Positions 18,357 through 27,150 are shown, counted from the first letter of the stretch. The stretch is DNA of 55,059 bases from Streptomyces sp. WM6378 (GCF_001279695.1 NZ_LGDD01000343.1:1-55059), one strand, 5' to 3'. The notes: a model not told the origin generated them from the letters alone. Translations and numbers: made by a program.

Positions 18357-18372
18357 TTCCAAAATTTTGGAA
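18357..18372. promoter_or_regulatory. Perfect AT-rich palindrome
   Basis: TTCCAAAATTTTGGAA is a 16-bp perfect palindrome in DNA that is otherwise over 65 percent GC. It lies in a gap between the sigma operon and a decayed gene, so its target gene is unclear. Confidence 0.5.
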
Positions 18373-18619
18373 TGGACCCCAAGAGGCGATGGCGCGGTAG
18401 CCGGTCACGGCAACGTGATTCGGCTGTCCGATCACAGCCACCCGGGCGGGGGGACTGACAACGCCCTCTCCCGGCGGGACCCTGGCCCCGCGCGCAGCGC
18501 GGGCCGCTGACGAGACGGCTCATCGTGCTGGGCAGGGGGCGGGTCCGGTTGCACGGCGACGGGCCGCCCGTGTCGGCCCCGGCGCCACCCCCTCCGGGGC
18601 TGGCCTCAGCCCGATGAGG

Positions 18620-19130
18620 CCACCCTCCGCGGATGTGGAGCATGATCGAGTCCACAGGTGAGCGGCGCCGATGCGGCCGGTTTCCAAGGGCAGGAGCCAG
18701 GGCAGCAGCTCGGGTGTGGCGTGCAGTTCGCCGTAGAAGCCGAGACGGAGATCGGCGAGTTCGCCCTCGCAGAGCCAGTAGTCGAGCGCATCGCTCAGAT
18801 GCAGGTCTGACGCCTCGGTGCGGGTTTCGGCCCACGCGGCGAGCCAGGGGGCGAGTGCCAGCGGTGACCGAGAGCGTTTCCAGTATGTGGGTGATGTGTC
18901 CGGTGCTCGGCTGGGTGTGCAGAGCTGAACGCCACCAGGCATGCCATACCTTCTCCACGGCTATTCGCGCCGGTGCGGGCCAGGTGTCCCAGTCGGCGGC
19001 AAGAAGCCGGGAGGCGATCATCCCGTGGTCGAACCGGCGGCGGTCAGGAGACGTACGATCCGGGGCGTCAGCCGACGGTACAGGCCCGGGAAGACGCAAC
19101 CACGGGCATAGCCCCGTCCAACCGCCGGAC
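18620..19130 (-). pseudogene. Frameshifted hypothetical protein
   Basis: Three frames carry one protein in order: GLYRRLTPRIVRLLTAAG, then MIASRLLAADWDTWPAPARI through HITHILETLSVT, then LALAPWLAAWAETRTEASDL through FYGELHATPELLPWLLPLET. Frame changes fall near 19030 and 18860. The Trp-rich helical character suggests a cytoplasmic protein of about 200 residues common in Streptomyces; I cannot name its role. Confidence 0.6.
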
Positions 19131-19285
19131 GGCTGTCCCCCAAGCCGTACACAAATTTCCAAGACCGCTTAGCTTCCCTGTGCCCGCCGCCCTTGGCGGC
19201 TCGGATCGACCAGGATGCAGGACATGCGCACACCGCTGTTGGAAGCCAAGTTTGAGCCAGTTGGCCACGTCGTGTCAGGCCTCGT

Positions 19286-19477
19286 TCACAGCGCGGTGGA
19301 CCGGCTACGTACCAAGGGGTTCTGCGTCCCCAGGCCGATCGCCAGATATGCGTAGAGCGACACACCGCCCAGCACACCGACCCCGGCCACATGGTCAACC
19401 CACAGGCTCAGTCCGAGGTGTACGCCCACCGAGACCAACCACAATCCCGTAGTAGCCGCCGTCCCCTTGCGCAGCAC
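19286..19477 (-). CDS. Small membrane protein, perhaps a C-terminal remnant
   Basis: A 63-residue product with two hydrophobic helices (TGLWLVSVGVHLGLSLWV and GVGVLGGVSLYAYLAIGLG). It ends like the last part of larger four-to-five-helix membrane proteins in Streptomyces, and no clear ribosome site precedes its ATG, so it may be the surviving end of a longer gene. Inner membrane; function unknown. Confidence 0.4.
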   Translation of the reverse strand: MLRKGTAATTGLWLVSVGVHLGLSLWVDHVAGVGVLGGVSLYAYLAIGLGTQNPLVRSRSTAL

Positions 19478-19512
19478 TACGCCCTGATGACTTTACGAGC
19501 GGCACAGGGTCG

Positions 19513-20190
19513 TCAGGTCCCGTGAGACTGCCGTACGCGGTTGATGACCGCCTCGCGCTGCCCCGCCCGTATCGTCCCTGGGCATGCGTGTCCGCCCCAG
19601 GGGGCTCCGCCCATGGCATGGGTGCCCAGCCCCCGCCCCTTCGAGGAGTCGGTCACCTCAAGCGGCCAGCTGTGCTCGCGGGCGCCCCACGCGTAGACAC
19701 GGGCGACGGCATCGACCTGCGCCGTGGTGAGCGGTTTACCCGCAAAGCCCGAAGTCTCTATCGACACCCATTCGGCGTTGCCCGCGCTCTGCGTCCAGGC
19801 CTGGTCCTGGACCGATACGTACTGCTCGATCTCGCCCGCTTGCGACACCCAGAAATGGGCTGAAGACCGTGTCGCGGGGTCGGAGAACCGCTCGAACAGC
19901 GACCCTTCACCCTCCTGTACGTGCAGGACCAGACCCAGTTGGCTCGTCCGCCCGCCTCGGCTGAAGTTCTCTTTGATCGGCTTCTGGATGATGCCGGGCA
20001 TCCATCCGAGGGGCGGGGAGGCCGGACCGGTCAACCCGGGGACGGGCCGCTGGGCGGCGTCGGTCTCCGCAGAGGCTGGGGTCTGCTGCGCTGGCGGTCC
20101 CTCCCAGAAGAGGACGCTCGCCGATGCAGGAGCGAGTAGCAGACCTCCCCCGAGGATGAACACGCCGCGCCGGGTCGGTCGGCGATGCAT
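19513..20190 (-). CDS. N-acetylmuramoyl-L-alanine amidase, secreted
   Basis: Starting at 20190 gives 225 residues with an RR-containing signal region (MHRRPTRRGVFILGGGLLLA), so export may use Tat. The Amidase_2/PGRP domain (about 70-225) shows GLVLHVQEGEG (first zinc His), AHFWVSQAGEIEQYVSVQDQ, WVSIETSGF, and GGHACPG (second zinc His and the Cys). It cuts the amide between MurNAc and the stem peptide in cell walls. Monocistronic. Whether it serves growth or attack on other cells is not shown. Confidence 0.82.
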   Translation of the reverse strand: MHRRPTRRGVFILGGGLLLAPASASVLFWEGPPAQQTPASAETDAAQRPVPGLTGPASPPLGWMPGIIQKPIKENFSRGGRTSQLGLVLHVQEGEGSLFERFSDPATRSSAHFWVSQAGEIEQYVSVQDQAWTQSAGNAEWVSIETSGFAGKPLTTAQVDAVARVYAWGAREHSWPLEVTDSSKGRGLGTHAMGGAPWGGHACPGTIRAGQREAVINRVRQSHGT

Positions 20191-20580
20191 CCGTGTCACG
20201 GGTGGCTCCGCGACGGTGTGCCGAGGGGTGCAAGGCTGTTGCAGGGAGTGGGCATGCCGTCCAACGTCACCCGCGAATGTGATGACCGCTTCATGGCAAT
20301 GTGATGAAGAGATGACAGCTCGGCCGAACACGAAGGTTGAGGCTGGCCGGGCCTACGGTCGACGGATCGCGCATGGGCGAACGCGTGACGGGCAGAGAGC
20401 GGCGAGTGGCCGTTGACCACTGCCAGGGACTGCCCTGATGGTTCTTCCCTCCAGGAGCAGACCCTGCGCGATGTGGCGCGGTGACACGGCGGGGGGGGGC
20501 CGAAGTCCGTTTCCTGATCTGCGTGTTGAGCAGTTCGGGGCTTTGGCAGCCCCCCTCGAAGGGGCTTGCCCAACGCCGTC

Positions 20581-20597
20581 GTAACCAATACAGTTAC
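20581..20597. promoter_or_regulatory. Operator 1, GTAAC-N7-GTTAC
   Basis: GTAAC CAATACA GTTAC, a 5-bp inverted repeat with a 7-bp centre, 27 bp before the Rrf2 regulator start. The same arms and spacing recur at 21109-21125 before the SDR gene, so both are probably bound by the Rrf2 protein (autoregulation). Confidence 0.7.
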
Positions 20598-20623
20598 CAT
20601 ACGGCCGGAGGCGAGGTGAGGAC

Positions 20624-21055
20624 ATGAGCGCCAACAGCAGACTGACCATCGCCGCGCACGCCCTGACCTGGATCGGCCTGTATCAGCGCCGCGGCCACGA
20701 GGTCGCCACTTCCGAGCAGATCGCAACGAGCGTCAATACGAATCCCGTGGTGATCCGTCGCCTGCTGGCCCAGCTGCGCACGGCCGGGCTGGCCGACTCG
20801 CGCAGGGGCGCCGGCGCCGGCTGGATGCTGTCACGAGACCTGTCGGCGATCACCCTGCTCGATGTCTACGAGGCGGTGGAGTCGGGGCCGATCTTCGCCC
20901 TGCACCGCGCCACGCCCGATCCCGAGTGCGTTGTGGGCCACGGCATCGGGCCAGCCATGGCAAGCGTCTATGACGGGGTCGAAGCCACCCTCCGCAAGGA
21001 GCTGGCGAAGACCACGCTTGAGGACGTACTGCACGACGTACTGAAAACCACCTAG
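20624..21055 (+). CDS. Rrf2-family transcriptional regulator
   Basis: A 143-residue winged helix-turn-helix protein. The HTH reads EVATSEQIATSVNTNPVVIR and the wing RRGAGAGWMLSRDLSAITLL. Unlike IscR or NsrR it has a single cysteine (PDPECVVGHG), so it is not an iron-sulfur sensor of the usual type and resembles the YwnA-like branch. It precedes an SDR gene 95 bp downstream with a matching operator in front of each, pointing to a small redox or electrophile-responsive unit. Confidence 0.85.
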   Translation: MSANSRLTIAAHALTWIGLYQRRGHEVATSEQIATSVNTNPVVIRRLLAQLRTAGLADSRRGAGAGWMLSRDLSAITLLDVYEAVESGPIFALHRATPDPECVVGHGIGPAMASVYDGVEATLRKELAKTTLEDVLHDVLKTT

Positions 21056-21108
21056 CGTCGACCGTCGGCCTCCCCGGCCGCGAACCGGCGCTTCCCGCGC
21101 CCGAAAAT

Positions 21109-21125
21109 GTAACAAACATGGTTAC
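21109..21125. promoter_or_regulatory. Operator 2, GTAAC-N7-GTTAC
   Basis: GTAAC AAACATG GTTAC, matching operator 1 in arms and spacing, 25 bp before the SDR start at 21151. Its position explains why the in-frame ATG at 21118, which lies inside it, is unlikely to be the start. Confidence 0.7.
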
Positions 21126-21150
21126 GTCAACGATGATCCGGGAGGATCTC

Positions 21151-21906
21151 ATGGGACAGCTGGACAACAAGACCGCCCTGGTGACCGGGGCCTCCACCGG
21201 CATCGGCCTGGCCATCGCCCGCAGATTCGCCGCCGAAGGCGCCACCGTCTACCTCACCGGCCGCCGCAAGGCCGAACTGGAGGCCGCCGTCGAGCAGGTC
21301 GGCAGCCGCGCCATCGGCATCCAGAGCGACGTGTCGCAACTCGACGATCTCGACCGGCTCTTCGCCGAGATCACCGAGCGCAGCGGCCGTCTCGACATCG
21401 TCGTGGCCAACGCCGGAGTCGGGGGCTTCGCCCCGCTCGGCGAGATCACCGAAGAGGAGTATGACCGGACTGCCTCCATCAACCTCAAGGGCACCATCTT
21501 CACCGTCCAAAAGGCGCTGCCGCTGCTGCCCGTCGGCGCCTCGGTGATCCTGCTCTCCTCCAGCGCGGCCCTGATCGGCGTCCCGGGGCTGGGTGTCTAC
21601 GCCGCGACCAAGGCCGCGATCCGAAGCCTCGCCCGCACCTGGGCCGCTGAACTCGCCGGCCGCGGCATCCGCGTCAACGCCCTCACCCCTGGCCCTGTCG
21701 CCACCCCCGGCGGCGACGAGATCCGGGCGGCGTTCCCGCAGAGCGATCAGGCCGCAGCGCCCGGGGAGTCCGCCGCACCGACCCCGCTCGGCCGCATGGG
21801 GCGCCCCGACGAGGTCGCGGCCACCGCCCTCTACCTGGCCGGGGACCAGAGTTCCTTCACCACCGGGGCGGAACTGTTCGTCGACGGCGGCGCCACCCAG
21901 CTCTAG
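21151..21906 (+). CDS. Short-chain dehydrogenase/reductase (SDR)
   Basis: The start at 21151 follows GGGAGGA. The 251-residue protein is a classical SDR: TGASTGIG cofactor motif near 12-19, NAGVG near 90, the catalytic serine in LLSSSAALIG, and YAATK with catalytic Tyr/Lys near 151-155. The Arg at TGRRKAE after beta-2 suggests NADPH preference. Cytoplasmic; substrate unknown. Controlled with the upstream Rrf2 gene through the shared operator. Confidence 0.9.
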   Translation: MGQLDNKTALVTGASTGIGLAIARRFAAEGATVYLTGRRKAELEAAVEQVGSRAIGIQSDVSQLDDLDRLFAEITERSGRLDIVVANAGVGGFAPLGEITEEEYDRTASINLKGTIFTVQKALPLLPVGASVILLSSSAALIGVPGLGVYAATKAAIRSLARTWAAELAGRGIRVNALTPGPVATPGGDEIRAAFPQSDQAAAPGESAAPTPLGRMGRPDEVAATALYLAGDQSSFTTGAELFVDGGATQL

Positions 21907-22199
21907 ACCGGAACCACGCCCGCCGCCACCAACCTGCCCCCGTACACGACTCGGGGCGTACCGGTGGCGGCGGAAGATTCCCGGGCAAGCTCTTGCCGGT
22001 TCGCGCCATGCCACATCGTCGAGCAGAGCAACGCCCGGTGGCGCACACGGCGTTCGCGGCCTCTGGAGCCATCGCCAGGACCGGCGGGAGCGGGCACAGG
22101 TCTTCGCCGTCGAGGCCCGGGTCCGCGTATGCGATGTGCCTGTTCCGCCAACGGCTGGCGGTCTTCCGGGAGTTGCCGGTCTGCTGTACGGTCCGCGAC

Positions 22200-23558
22200 A
22201 TGCTCGCCCGCTCGCGCACACCGTCCCCACGGGGGTGGAGCCGCTGGCTCGTGCCGCCCGCCGCGCTCTCCATCCACCTCGCCATCGGCCAGGCGTACGC
22301 CTGGAGCGTCTTCAAACCGCCCCTGGAGTCCTCGCTCAGCCTGTCGGGTACCGCGTCCGCCCTGCCGTTCCAGCTGGCCATTGTCATGCTCGGCCTCTCC
22401 GCGGCCTTCGGCGGAACCCTCGTGGAGCGCAACGGGCCCCGGTGGGCGATGGCCGTCTCGACGGTCTGCTTCTCCTCCGGGTTCCTGGTCGCCGCGCTCG
22501 GCGCCGCCACCCGCCAGTACTGGCTCGTGATCCTCGGTTACGGCTTCATCGGCGGCATCGGACTCGGCATCGGCTACATCTCGCCGGTCTCCACCCTCAT
22601 CAAATGGTTCCCCGACCGGCCGGGCATGGCCACCGGCATCGCCATCATGGGCTTCGGCGGCGGCGCCCTCATCGCAGCGCCCCTCTCCACCCAGCTGCTC
22701 TCCTCCTTCGGCGCGGACTCCGCGGGCATCGCGCGGACCTTCCTCGTGATGGGGGCCGGCTACGCGGTCTTCATGACGCTCGGCACACTCCTGGTGCGGC
22801 TGCCCCCGGACGGCTGGCGGCCTCCCTCCCCGCCGGCGAACGCGGCCCCGGCCGCCACCGGCGGGGAGGTCTCCGCCCGCAACGCCGTGCGCACCCCGCA
22901 GTTCTGGTGCCTGTGGGTAGTGCTCTGTATGAACGTGACCGCCGGAATCGGCATCCTGGAGAAGGCCGCGCCGATGATCGGGGACTTCTTCGCCGGTACG
23001 GCGTCACCAGTCGCGGCGGCCGCCGCCGCGGGCTTCGTCGGTCTGCTATCGCTCGCCAACATGCTCGGCCGCATCCTGTGGTCCTCGGCCTCCGACGTCC
23101 TCGGCCGCAAGAACGTCTACCGCGGCTACCTCGGCATCGGAGCGCTGATGTACCTGCTCATCGCGCTCACCGGCAACGCCTCGAAGCCACTGTTCATCGT
23201 CTGCGCCGCCGTCATCCTCTCCTTCTACGGTGGCGGCTTCGCCACGATCCCCGCCTACCTCAAGGACCTCTTCGGCACCTACCAGGTCGGTGCGATCCAC
23301 GGCCGGCTGCTCACGGCCTGGTCCATCGCGGGCGTCCTCGGCCCGCTGATCGTCAACGCCATCGCCGACGCGCAGAAGAATGCCGGACGCACCGGACCGG
23401 ACCTCTACAGCACCTCCTTCTTCATCATGATCGGGCTCCTCGCGGTGGGTTTCGCGGCCAACGAGCTGGTACGCCCCGTTCACCCGCGCCACCACGAATC
23501 CCCGTCCGCCGAAGGCGAGTCGACGCTCCTCGCACCGGAGAAGGGAGCGCTGTCATGA
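22200..23558 (+). CDS. OFA-type MFS transporter (oxalate/formate antiporter family)
   Basis: A 452-residue, 12-helix transporter. It shows OFA marks: IHLAIGQAYAWSVFKPPLES in helix 1, GIGLGIGYISPVSTLIKWFP after helix 4, GMATGIAIMGFGGGALIA, and FGTYQVGAIHGRLLTAWSIA late. A GYL/ASDVLGRKN loop sits between helices 8 and 9. It moves small carboxylates across the membrane; oxalate/formate is the family prototype, not proven here. No clear ribosome site precedes the ATG at 22200, and an earlier start is possible. The last codons overlap a tiny partner gene. Confidence 0.85.
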   Translation: MLARSRTPSPRGWSRWLVPPAALSIHLAIGQAYAWSVFKPPLESSLSLSGTASALPFQLAIVMLGLSAAFGGTLVERNGPRWAMAVSTVCFSSGFLVAALGAATRQYWLVILGYGFIGGIGLGIGYISPVSTLIKWFPDRPGMATGIAIMGFGGGALIAAPLSTQLLSSFGADSAGIARTFLVMGAGYAVFMTLGTLLVRLPPDGWRPPSPPANAAPAATGGEVSARNAVRTPQFWCLWVVLCMNVTAGIGILEKAAPMIGDFFAGTASPVAAAAAAGFVGLLSLANMLGRILWSSASDVLGRKNVYRGYLGIGALMYLLIALTGNASKPLFIVCAAVILSFYGGGFATIPAYLKDLFGTYQVGAIHGRLLTAWSIAGVLGPLIVNAIADAQKNAGRTGPDLYSTSFFIMIGLLAVGFAANELVRPVHPRHHESPSAEGESTLLAPEKGALS

Positions 23559-23671
23559 CGGTCCGCCAAAAGGCCCTGTTCGCCGTCGCCTGGTTGTGGG
23601 TCGGTGTGCCGTTCGCGTACGGCATGTACGAACTGGGGCTCAAGCTCAAGCAACTGTTCACCGGCTCTTGA
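23555..23671 (+). CDS. Small subunit of the MFS transporter
   Basis: A 38-residue, single-helix protein: MTVRQKALFAVAWLWVGVPF then AYGMYELGLKLKQLFTGS. ATGA overlaps the transporter stop, with GGGAGCG just upstream, so the two are translationally coupled. Tiny one-helix partners with this WVGVPFAYGMY pattern accompany OFA transporters in many actinobacteria and are annotated as MFS transporter small subunit. It probably packs against the transporter in the membrane. Confidence 0.8.
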   Translation: MTVRQKALFAVAWLWVGVPFAYGMYELGLKLKQLFTGS

Positions 23672-24025
23672 ACAACCCCCACCACCCGTGCGATCGCCCC
23701 TCGTCGGGCCCTTCAGCCGGTGAGCCTCCCAAACCATCCGCATGACGCTGCGCACGCTGCCCCCGGGTGCATCTGGTTACCGCCCGGTGTGCGCGGCCAG
23801 GTCATCGCGGGGTACGTCGCCCCGCGATCCTGCTCGGCGAACTCACCAGAAAGCGCTGTGGAACCAGTTGCTGCTCACGGGTGGAGCGACGGTGTCGTGA
23901 CCAGGAACGAGAGCGGCGGCCAGGGCGAGCACCGATACGGCGCGGACGCCTCTTCCGGCCCCTGGTCTCCGGCAGATGGCGGACGGGGCTTGTGGAGTCC
24001 GGCCTCGGTCAGCACGCTTGGCTCC
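23672..24025. other. Intergenic with a hairpin
   Basis: No gene recognised. TCGCGGGG (23805-23812) and CCCCGCGA (23820-23827) form an 8-bp stem with a 7-nt loop, a possible terminator for the transporter pair or a regulatory hairpin. Confidence 0.4.
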
Positions 24026-25330
24026 ATGACCCCACCCGACCCCGCTCCGGTCCGGTCTCCCGGACCCCGCCGGGCACTGCTGGCGGGATCCGTCGGCAAC
24101 TTCATCGAGTGGTACGAGTTCGGCGTCTACGGCTATCTCACCACCGTCATCGCCGCACGGTTCTTCACGCCCGAGGGAGGCAGTGAGACCGAAGGCCTCG
24201 TCAGGACGTACGCGTCCTTCGCGCTCGCGTTCTTCTTCCGGCCCGTCGGGGCCGCCGTGTTCGGAAGGCTCGGCGACCGAATGGGCCGCCGGCCCGTGCT
24301 CGTCCTGGTCGTCTGCCTGATGACCGGCGCCACGACCCTCATCGGCGCGCTGCCGACGTACGCGTCCGTCGGCGCCGCCGCACCCTGGCTGCTCACGGTG
24401 CTGCGCGTCGTCCAAGGGCTGTCGGCAGGTGGGGAGTTCGGGGGCGCCGTGGCGGTCATGACGGAGTTCGCGCCGCCTGGGCGCCGGGGACGCTACGGGG
24501 CGTGGCAGTCATTCACCGTGTCGATCGGTCTGCTCGCGGGCGCCGGCACCACGGCGCTTCTGGCGACGGTGCTTACCACCGCGCAACTGGACGGATGGGG
24601 ATGGCGACTGCCGTTCCTGCTCACGCTGCCACTGGGACTCGGCGCCCTGTGGCTGCGTCTCCACCTGGACGAAACGCCCGCCTTCGCAGCCTCTGCCGTG
24701 ACGAAGGAAAGCGAAACTCTGAGGCATCCACCCACCGGAGAAACAGTCAAAGCGATCGCGCTGGGCATCGGACGTCTGACGGGATGGTCGGCCGCCGGAT
24801 ACACCTTCCTGGTGGTCCTGCCCTCCTACCTCCAGCACACCGCGAACGTCTCGTTCCAGCAGGCGCTGATCGCCACCGTGCTGGCGAACGTCGGCTTCGC
24901 GGCCACGATCCTGCCCTCCGGCGAGCTGAGCGACCGGATCGGACGACGACCGGTAATGCTGGCCGGTGCGCTGCTGGTCGCCGTGTTCGCGCTGCCGCTG
25001 CTCAACCTGGTACAGGACCCCGGCACGCCCTCGTACGTGAAGGGGGCCTTGCTCCTGGTCGCGGGCGCCGCGGTCGGCCTGATGGCCGGGCCCGGGCCGG
25101 CGATGCTGGCCGAGATGTTCCCAACCACCGTGCGCTACACGGGACTCGGGCTGGCGTACGCCCTCTCCAACGCCGTGTTCTCCGGATGCGCCGGCCTGAT
25201 CATCACCGAGGCCATCGAGCGGACCGGGGACGCGGACATCCCCGCGTACTACGCCGCGGCAGCCTGCACCGTCAGCCTCGCCGCGCTGCTCACACTGAGC
25301 GGAGACGCCCACCAAAGGAGCCTGCGGTGA
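24026..25330 (+). CDS. MHS-family MFS transporter (metabolite:H+ symporter)
   Basis: A 434-residue, 12-helix protein. Helix 1 carries GSVGNFIEWYEFGVYGYL, diagnostic of the metabolite:H+ symporter family (ProP, ShiA, CitA). The loop between helices 2 and 3 reads GRLGDRMGRRPVLV and its second-half counterpart GELSDRIGRRPVML. GLSAGGEFGGA marks helix 4/5. The substrate is a small acid or zwitterion, not predictable here. Its stop overlaps the GTG of the AnmK gene (GTGA), so the two are made together. Confidence 0.88.
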   Translation: MTPPDPAPVRSPGPRRALLAGSVGNFIEWYEFGVYGYLTTVIAARFFTPEGGSETEGLVRTYASFALAFFFRPVGAAVFGRLGDRMGRRPVLVLVVCLMTGATTLIGALPTYASVGAAAPWLLTVLRVVQGLSAGGEFGGAVAVMTEFAPPGRRGRYGAWQSFTVSIGLLAGAGTTALLATVLTTAQLDGWGWRLPFLLTLPLGLGALWLRLHLDETPAFAASAVTKESETLRHPPTGETVKAIALGIGRLTGWSAAGYTFLVVLPSYLQHTANVSFQQALIATVLANVGFAATILPSGELSDRIGRRPVMLAGALLVAVFALPLLNLVQDPGTPSYVKGALLLVAGAAVGLMAGPGPAMLAEMFPTTVRYTGLGLAYALSNAVFSGCAGLIITEAIERTGDADIPAYYAAAACTVSLAALLTLSGDAHQRSLR

Positions 25331-26718
25331 ACGTCCGGCGCGACAAAGGCCCGCCAGCCAATGCCCCGCATACAGCCGACTCGCGCCCGGACAGACCCCG
25401 GACGAACGCCCTGCGGGTGATCGGCCTGATGTCCGGAACCTCGTACGACGCCATCGACGCCGCCGCGGCCGACGTGGCCCTGGAAGGCAGCACACTGGTC
25501 CTCACCCCGCTGGGCACGATCAGCACACCGTACGGAGACGAACTCCGCGCGGAACTGGCCCGGTCACTCCCACCCGCCGGCACCGACCTGGCCACGGTAT
25601 GCAGGCTCGATACGCGCATCGGGCAGGAGTTCGCCGCGCTGGCCGTCCGGGCCGACGCCGAACTGTGCGACGGTCGGGCTGACTTGATCGCCTCGCACGG
25701 GCAGACCGTCTACCACTGGGCCGGGGCCGGCCGGGTGCACGGGACCCTCCAAATCGGCGAACCGGCCTGGATCGCCGAGGCGACGGGCCGTCCTGTCGTA
25801 TCCGGCTTCCGGACCAGGGACGTGGCCGCCGGGGGTCAGGGCGCGCCTCTGGTGAGCATCGTCGACGTCCTGTGGCTGCGCGGCCGTCCAGGCGTGCCCG
25901 TCGCGCTCAACCTGGGTGGTATCGCAAACGTGACGGTGGTACCGCAGGGAGCGGCCGGCTCGCCGCTCGCCTTCGACACCGGCCCCGCCAACGCGCTCAT
26001 CGACGCGGCCGCAAGAGAGCTGGCGCGACCCGACGCCTCAGGCTCGGCCCCCTCCATGGACACCGGCGGCGCGCTCGCCGCACGGGGCAGCGTCCACCAG
26101 CCACTGCTTCACCGGCTGCTGGACGAGCCGTACTACGCGTTGCCCGTCCCCAAGACGACGGGCAAGGAACTGTTCCACTGGCCCTATCTGCGCACCGCAC
26201 TGGCCGCGTGCGGGCCGGTGCCCGTCGAGGACGTCCTCGCCACGGTGACCCGGCTCACCGCACGGACCGTCGCCGACGCCCTCCGGCCCTTCGGCACCAC
26301 GGAGGTGATCTCTTCGGGCGGCGGAACCCGCAACCCGGTGCTGATGCGGTGGCTGGCGGAGGAAATGGCCCGGCACAAGGACGCCGGCCCCACCGTGCTG
26401 CGAACCTCGGACGAACTCGGACTGCCGTCGGGCGCGAAGGAAGCCTACGCCTTCGCGGTGCTCGGCTGGCTCACGGCTCACAGCCTCCCGGGAACGATCC
26501 CCACCTGTACCGGCGCGCGCCACCCCAGCATCCTCGGCTCGATCACCCCCGGCAGACCAGGCCGCGGGCTAGCACAGCCGCCGACGTCACCACCCACCGA
26601 GCTGATCGTCCGCCCCTCGACGCGACCCGAGCCCGCTGGGGCCACATGCGCCTCGTCTGGCCCCCCAGCGCCATCACAACACCCCCCGTCCACCGGACCG
26701 ACAACGCGGTCTGGCTGA
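25327..26718 (+). CDS. anmK: Anhydro-N-acetylmuramic acid kinase
   Basis: A GTG at 25327 overlaps the previous stop. The 463-residue protein has the AnmK signature GLMSGTSYDAIDAAAADVAL, LIASHGQTVYHW, VVSGFRTRDVAAGGQGAPLV, NLGGIANVTVV, FDTGPANALID and SGGGTRNPVLM. AnmK phosphorylates and opens 1,6-anhydroMurNAc to MurNAc-6-phosphate in wall recycling. It is longer than the usual 370-390 residues: the last 60 are a Pro/Thr-rich tail that runs into a WD40 fragment, so the 3' end may have been altered by rearrangement. Confidence 0.9.
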   Translation: MNVRRDKGPPANAPHTADSRPDRPRTNALRVIGLMSGTSYDAIDAAAADVALEGSTLVLTPLGTISTPYGDELRAELARSLPPAGTDLATVCRLDTRIGQEFAALAVRADAELCDGRADLIASHGQTVYHWAGAGRVHGTLQIGEPAWIAEATGRPVVSGFRTRDVAAGGQGAPLVSIVDVLWLRGRPGVPVALNLGGIANVTVVPQGAAGSPLAFDTGPANALIDAAARELARPDASGSAPSMDTGGALAARGSVHQPLLHRLLDEPYYALPVPKTTGKELFHWPYLRTALAACGPVPVEDVLATVTRLTARTVADALRPFGTTEVISSGGGTRNPVLMRWLAEEMARHKDAGPTVLRTSDELGLPSGAKEAYAFAVLGWLTAHSLPGTIPTCTGARHPSILGSITPGRPGRGLAQPPTSPPTELIVRPSTRPEPAGATCASSGPPAPSQHPPSTGPTTRSG

Positions 26719-26880
26719 TCAGCGTCAGCGGAATTGGCCATCCGGCCGAGGTGACGCGGCTACTGGCATCCGGCTCCCGGATCTACGCGGTGGCCTTCTC
26801 CACGGACGGCCACCGGCTGACAGCGGGCGTGGCGGACGGCAAGGCCCTGCTGTGGAACGCGAGCGGTCCGGTTACGCCCC
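26700..26880 (+). pseudogene. WD40-repeat fragment
   Basis: The frame reads HPAEVTRLLASGSRIYAVAF, STDGHRLTAGVADGKALLWN, which is a typical WD40 blade (GH-like start, SPDG-like turn, WN end). Only about one blade survives; it starts at the AnmK tail and stops shortly before repeat copy B. Intact relatives are long actinobacterial WD40 proteins. Confidence 0.65.
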
Positions 26881-26922
26881 ACGCTCGCCAGCCGGCTCTT
26901 CGCCATAGCCGCCAGCACACGC

Positions 26923-27150
26923 CGCACCCCAGAACGCGTGCACAGGAACAGGCAACTCCATGACAGGAAACGGCTCTTGTCCGGCTCTTGTCCTGAGCCC
27001 TTCATGACAGTCAACCGGTCACCCCGTAGCAGTCGCCCCGATCACCCGCACACACGCGCTGCCCTGCAGAGAAACACACCCCACGAAGACCTGCCCCACT
27101 GATGACCAACCACTGCCACCACCTCGCACATTCACAGCCCTGCCCGGCCA
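26923..27150. repeat. Long direct repeat, copy B
   Basis: Second copy of the ~205-bp repeat found at 105-325, same orientation, roughly 85 percent identical by eye. It contains an internal duplication (CGGCTCTTGTCC twice, near 26970-26993). It lies between a WD40 fragment and a DnaN-like remnant, both truncated at its edges. Confidence 0.8.
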
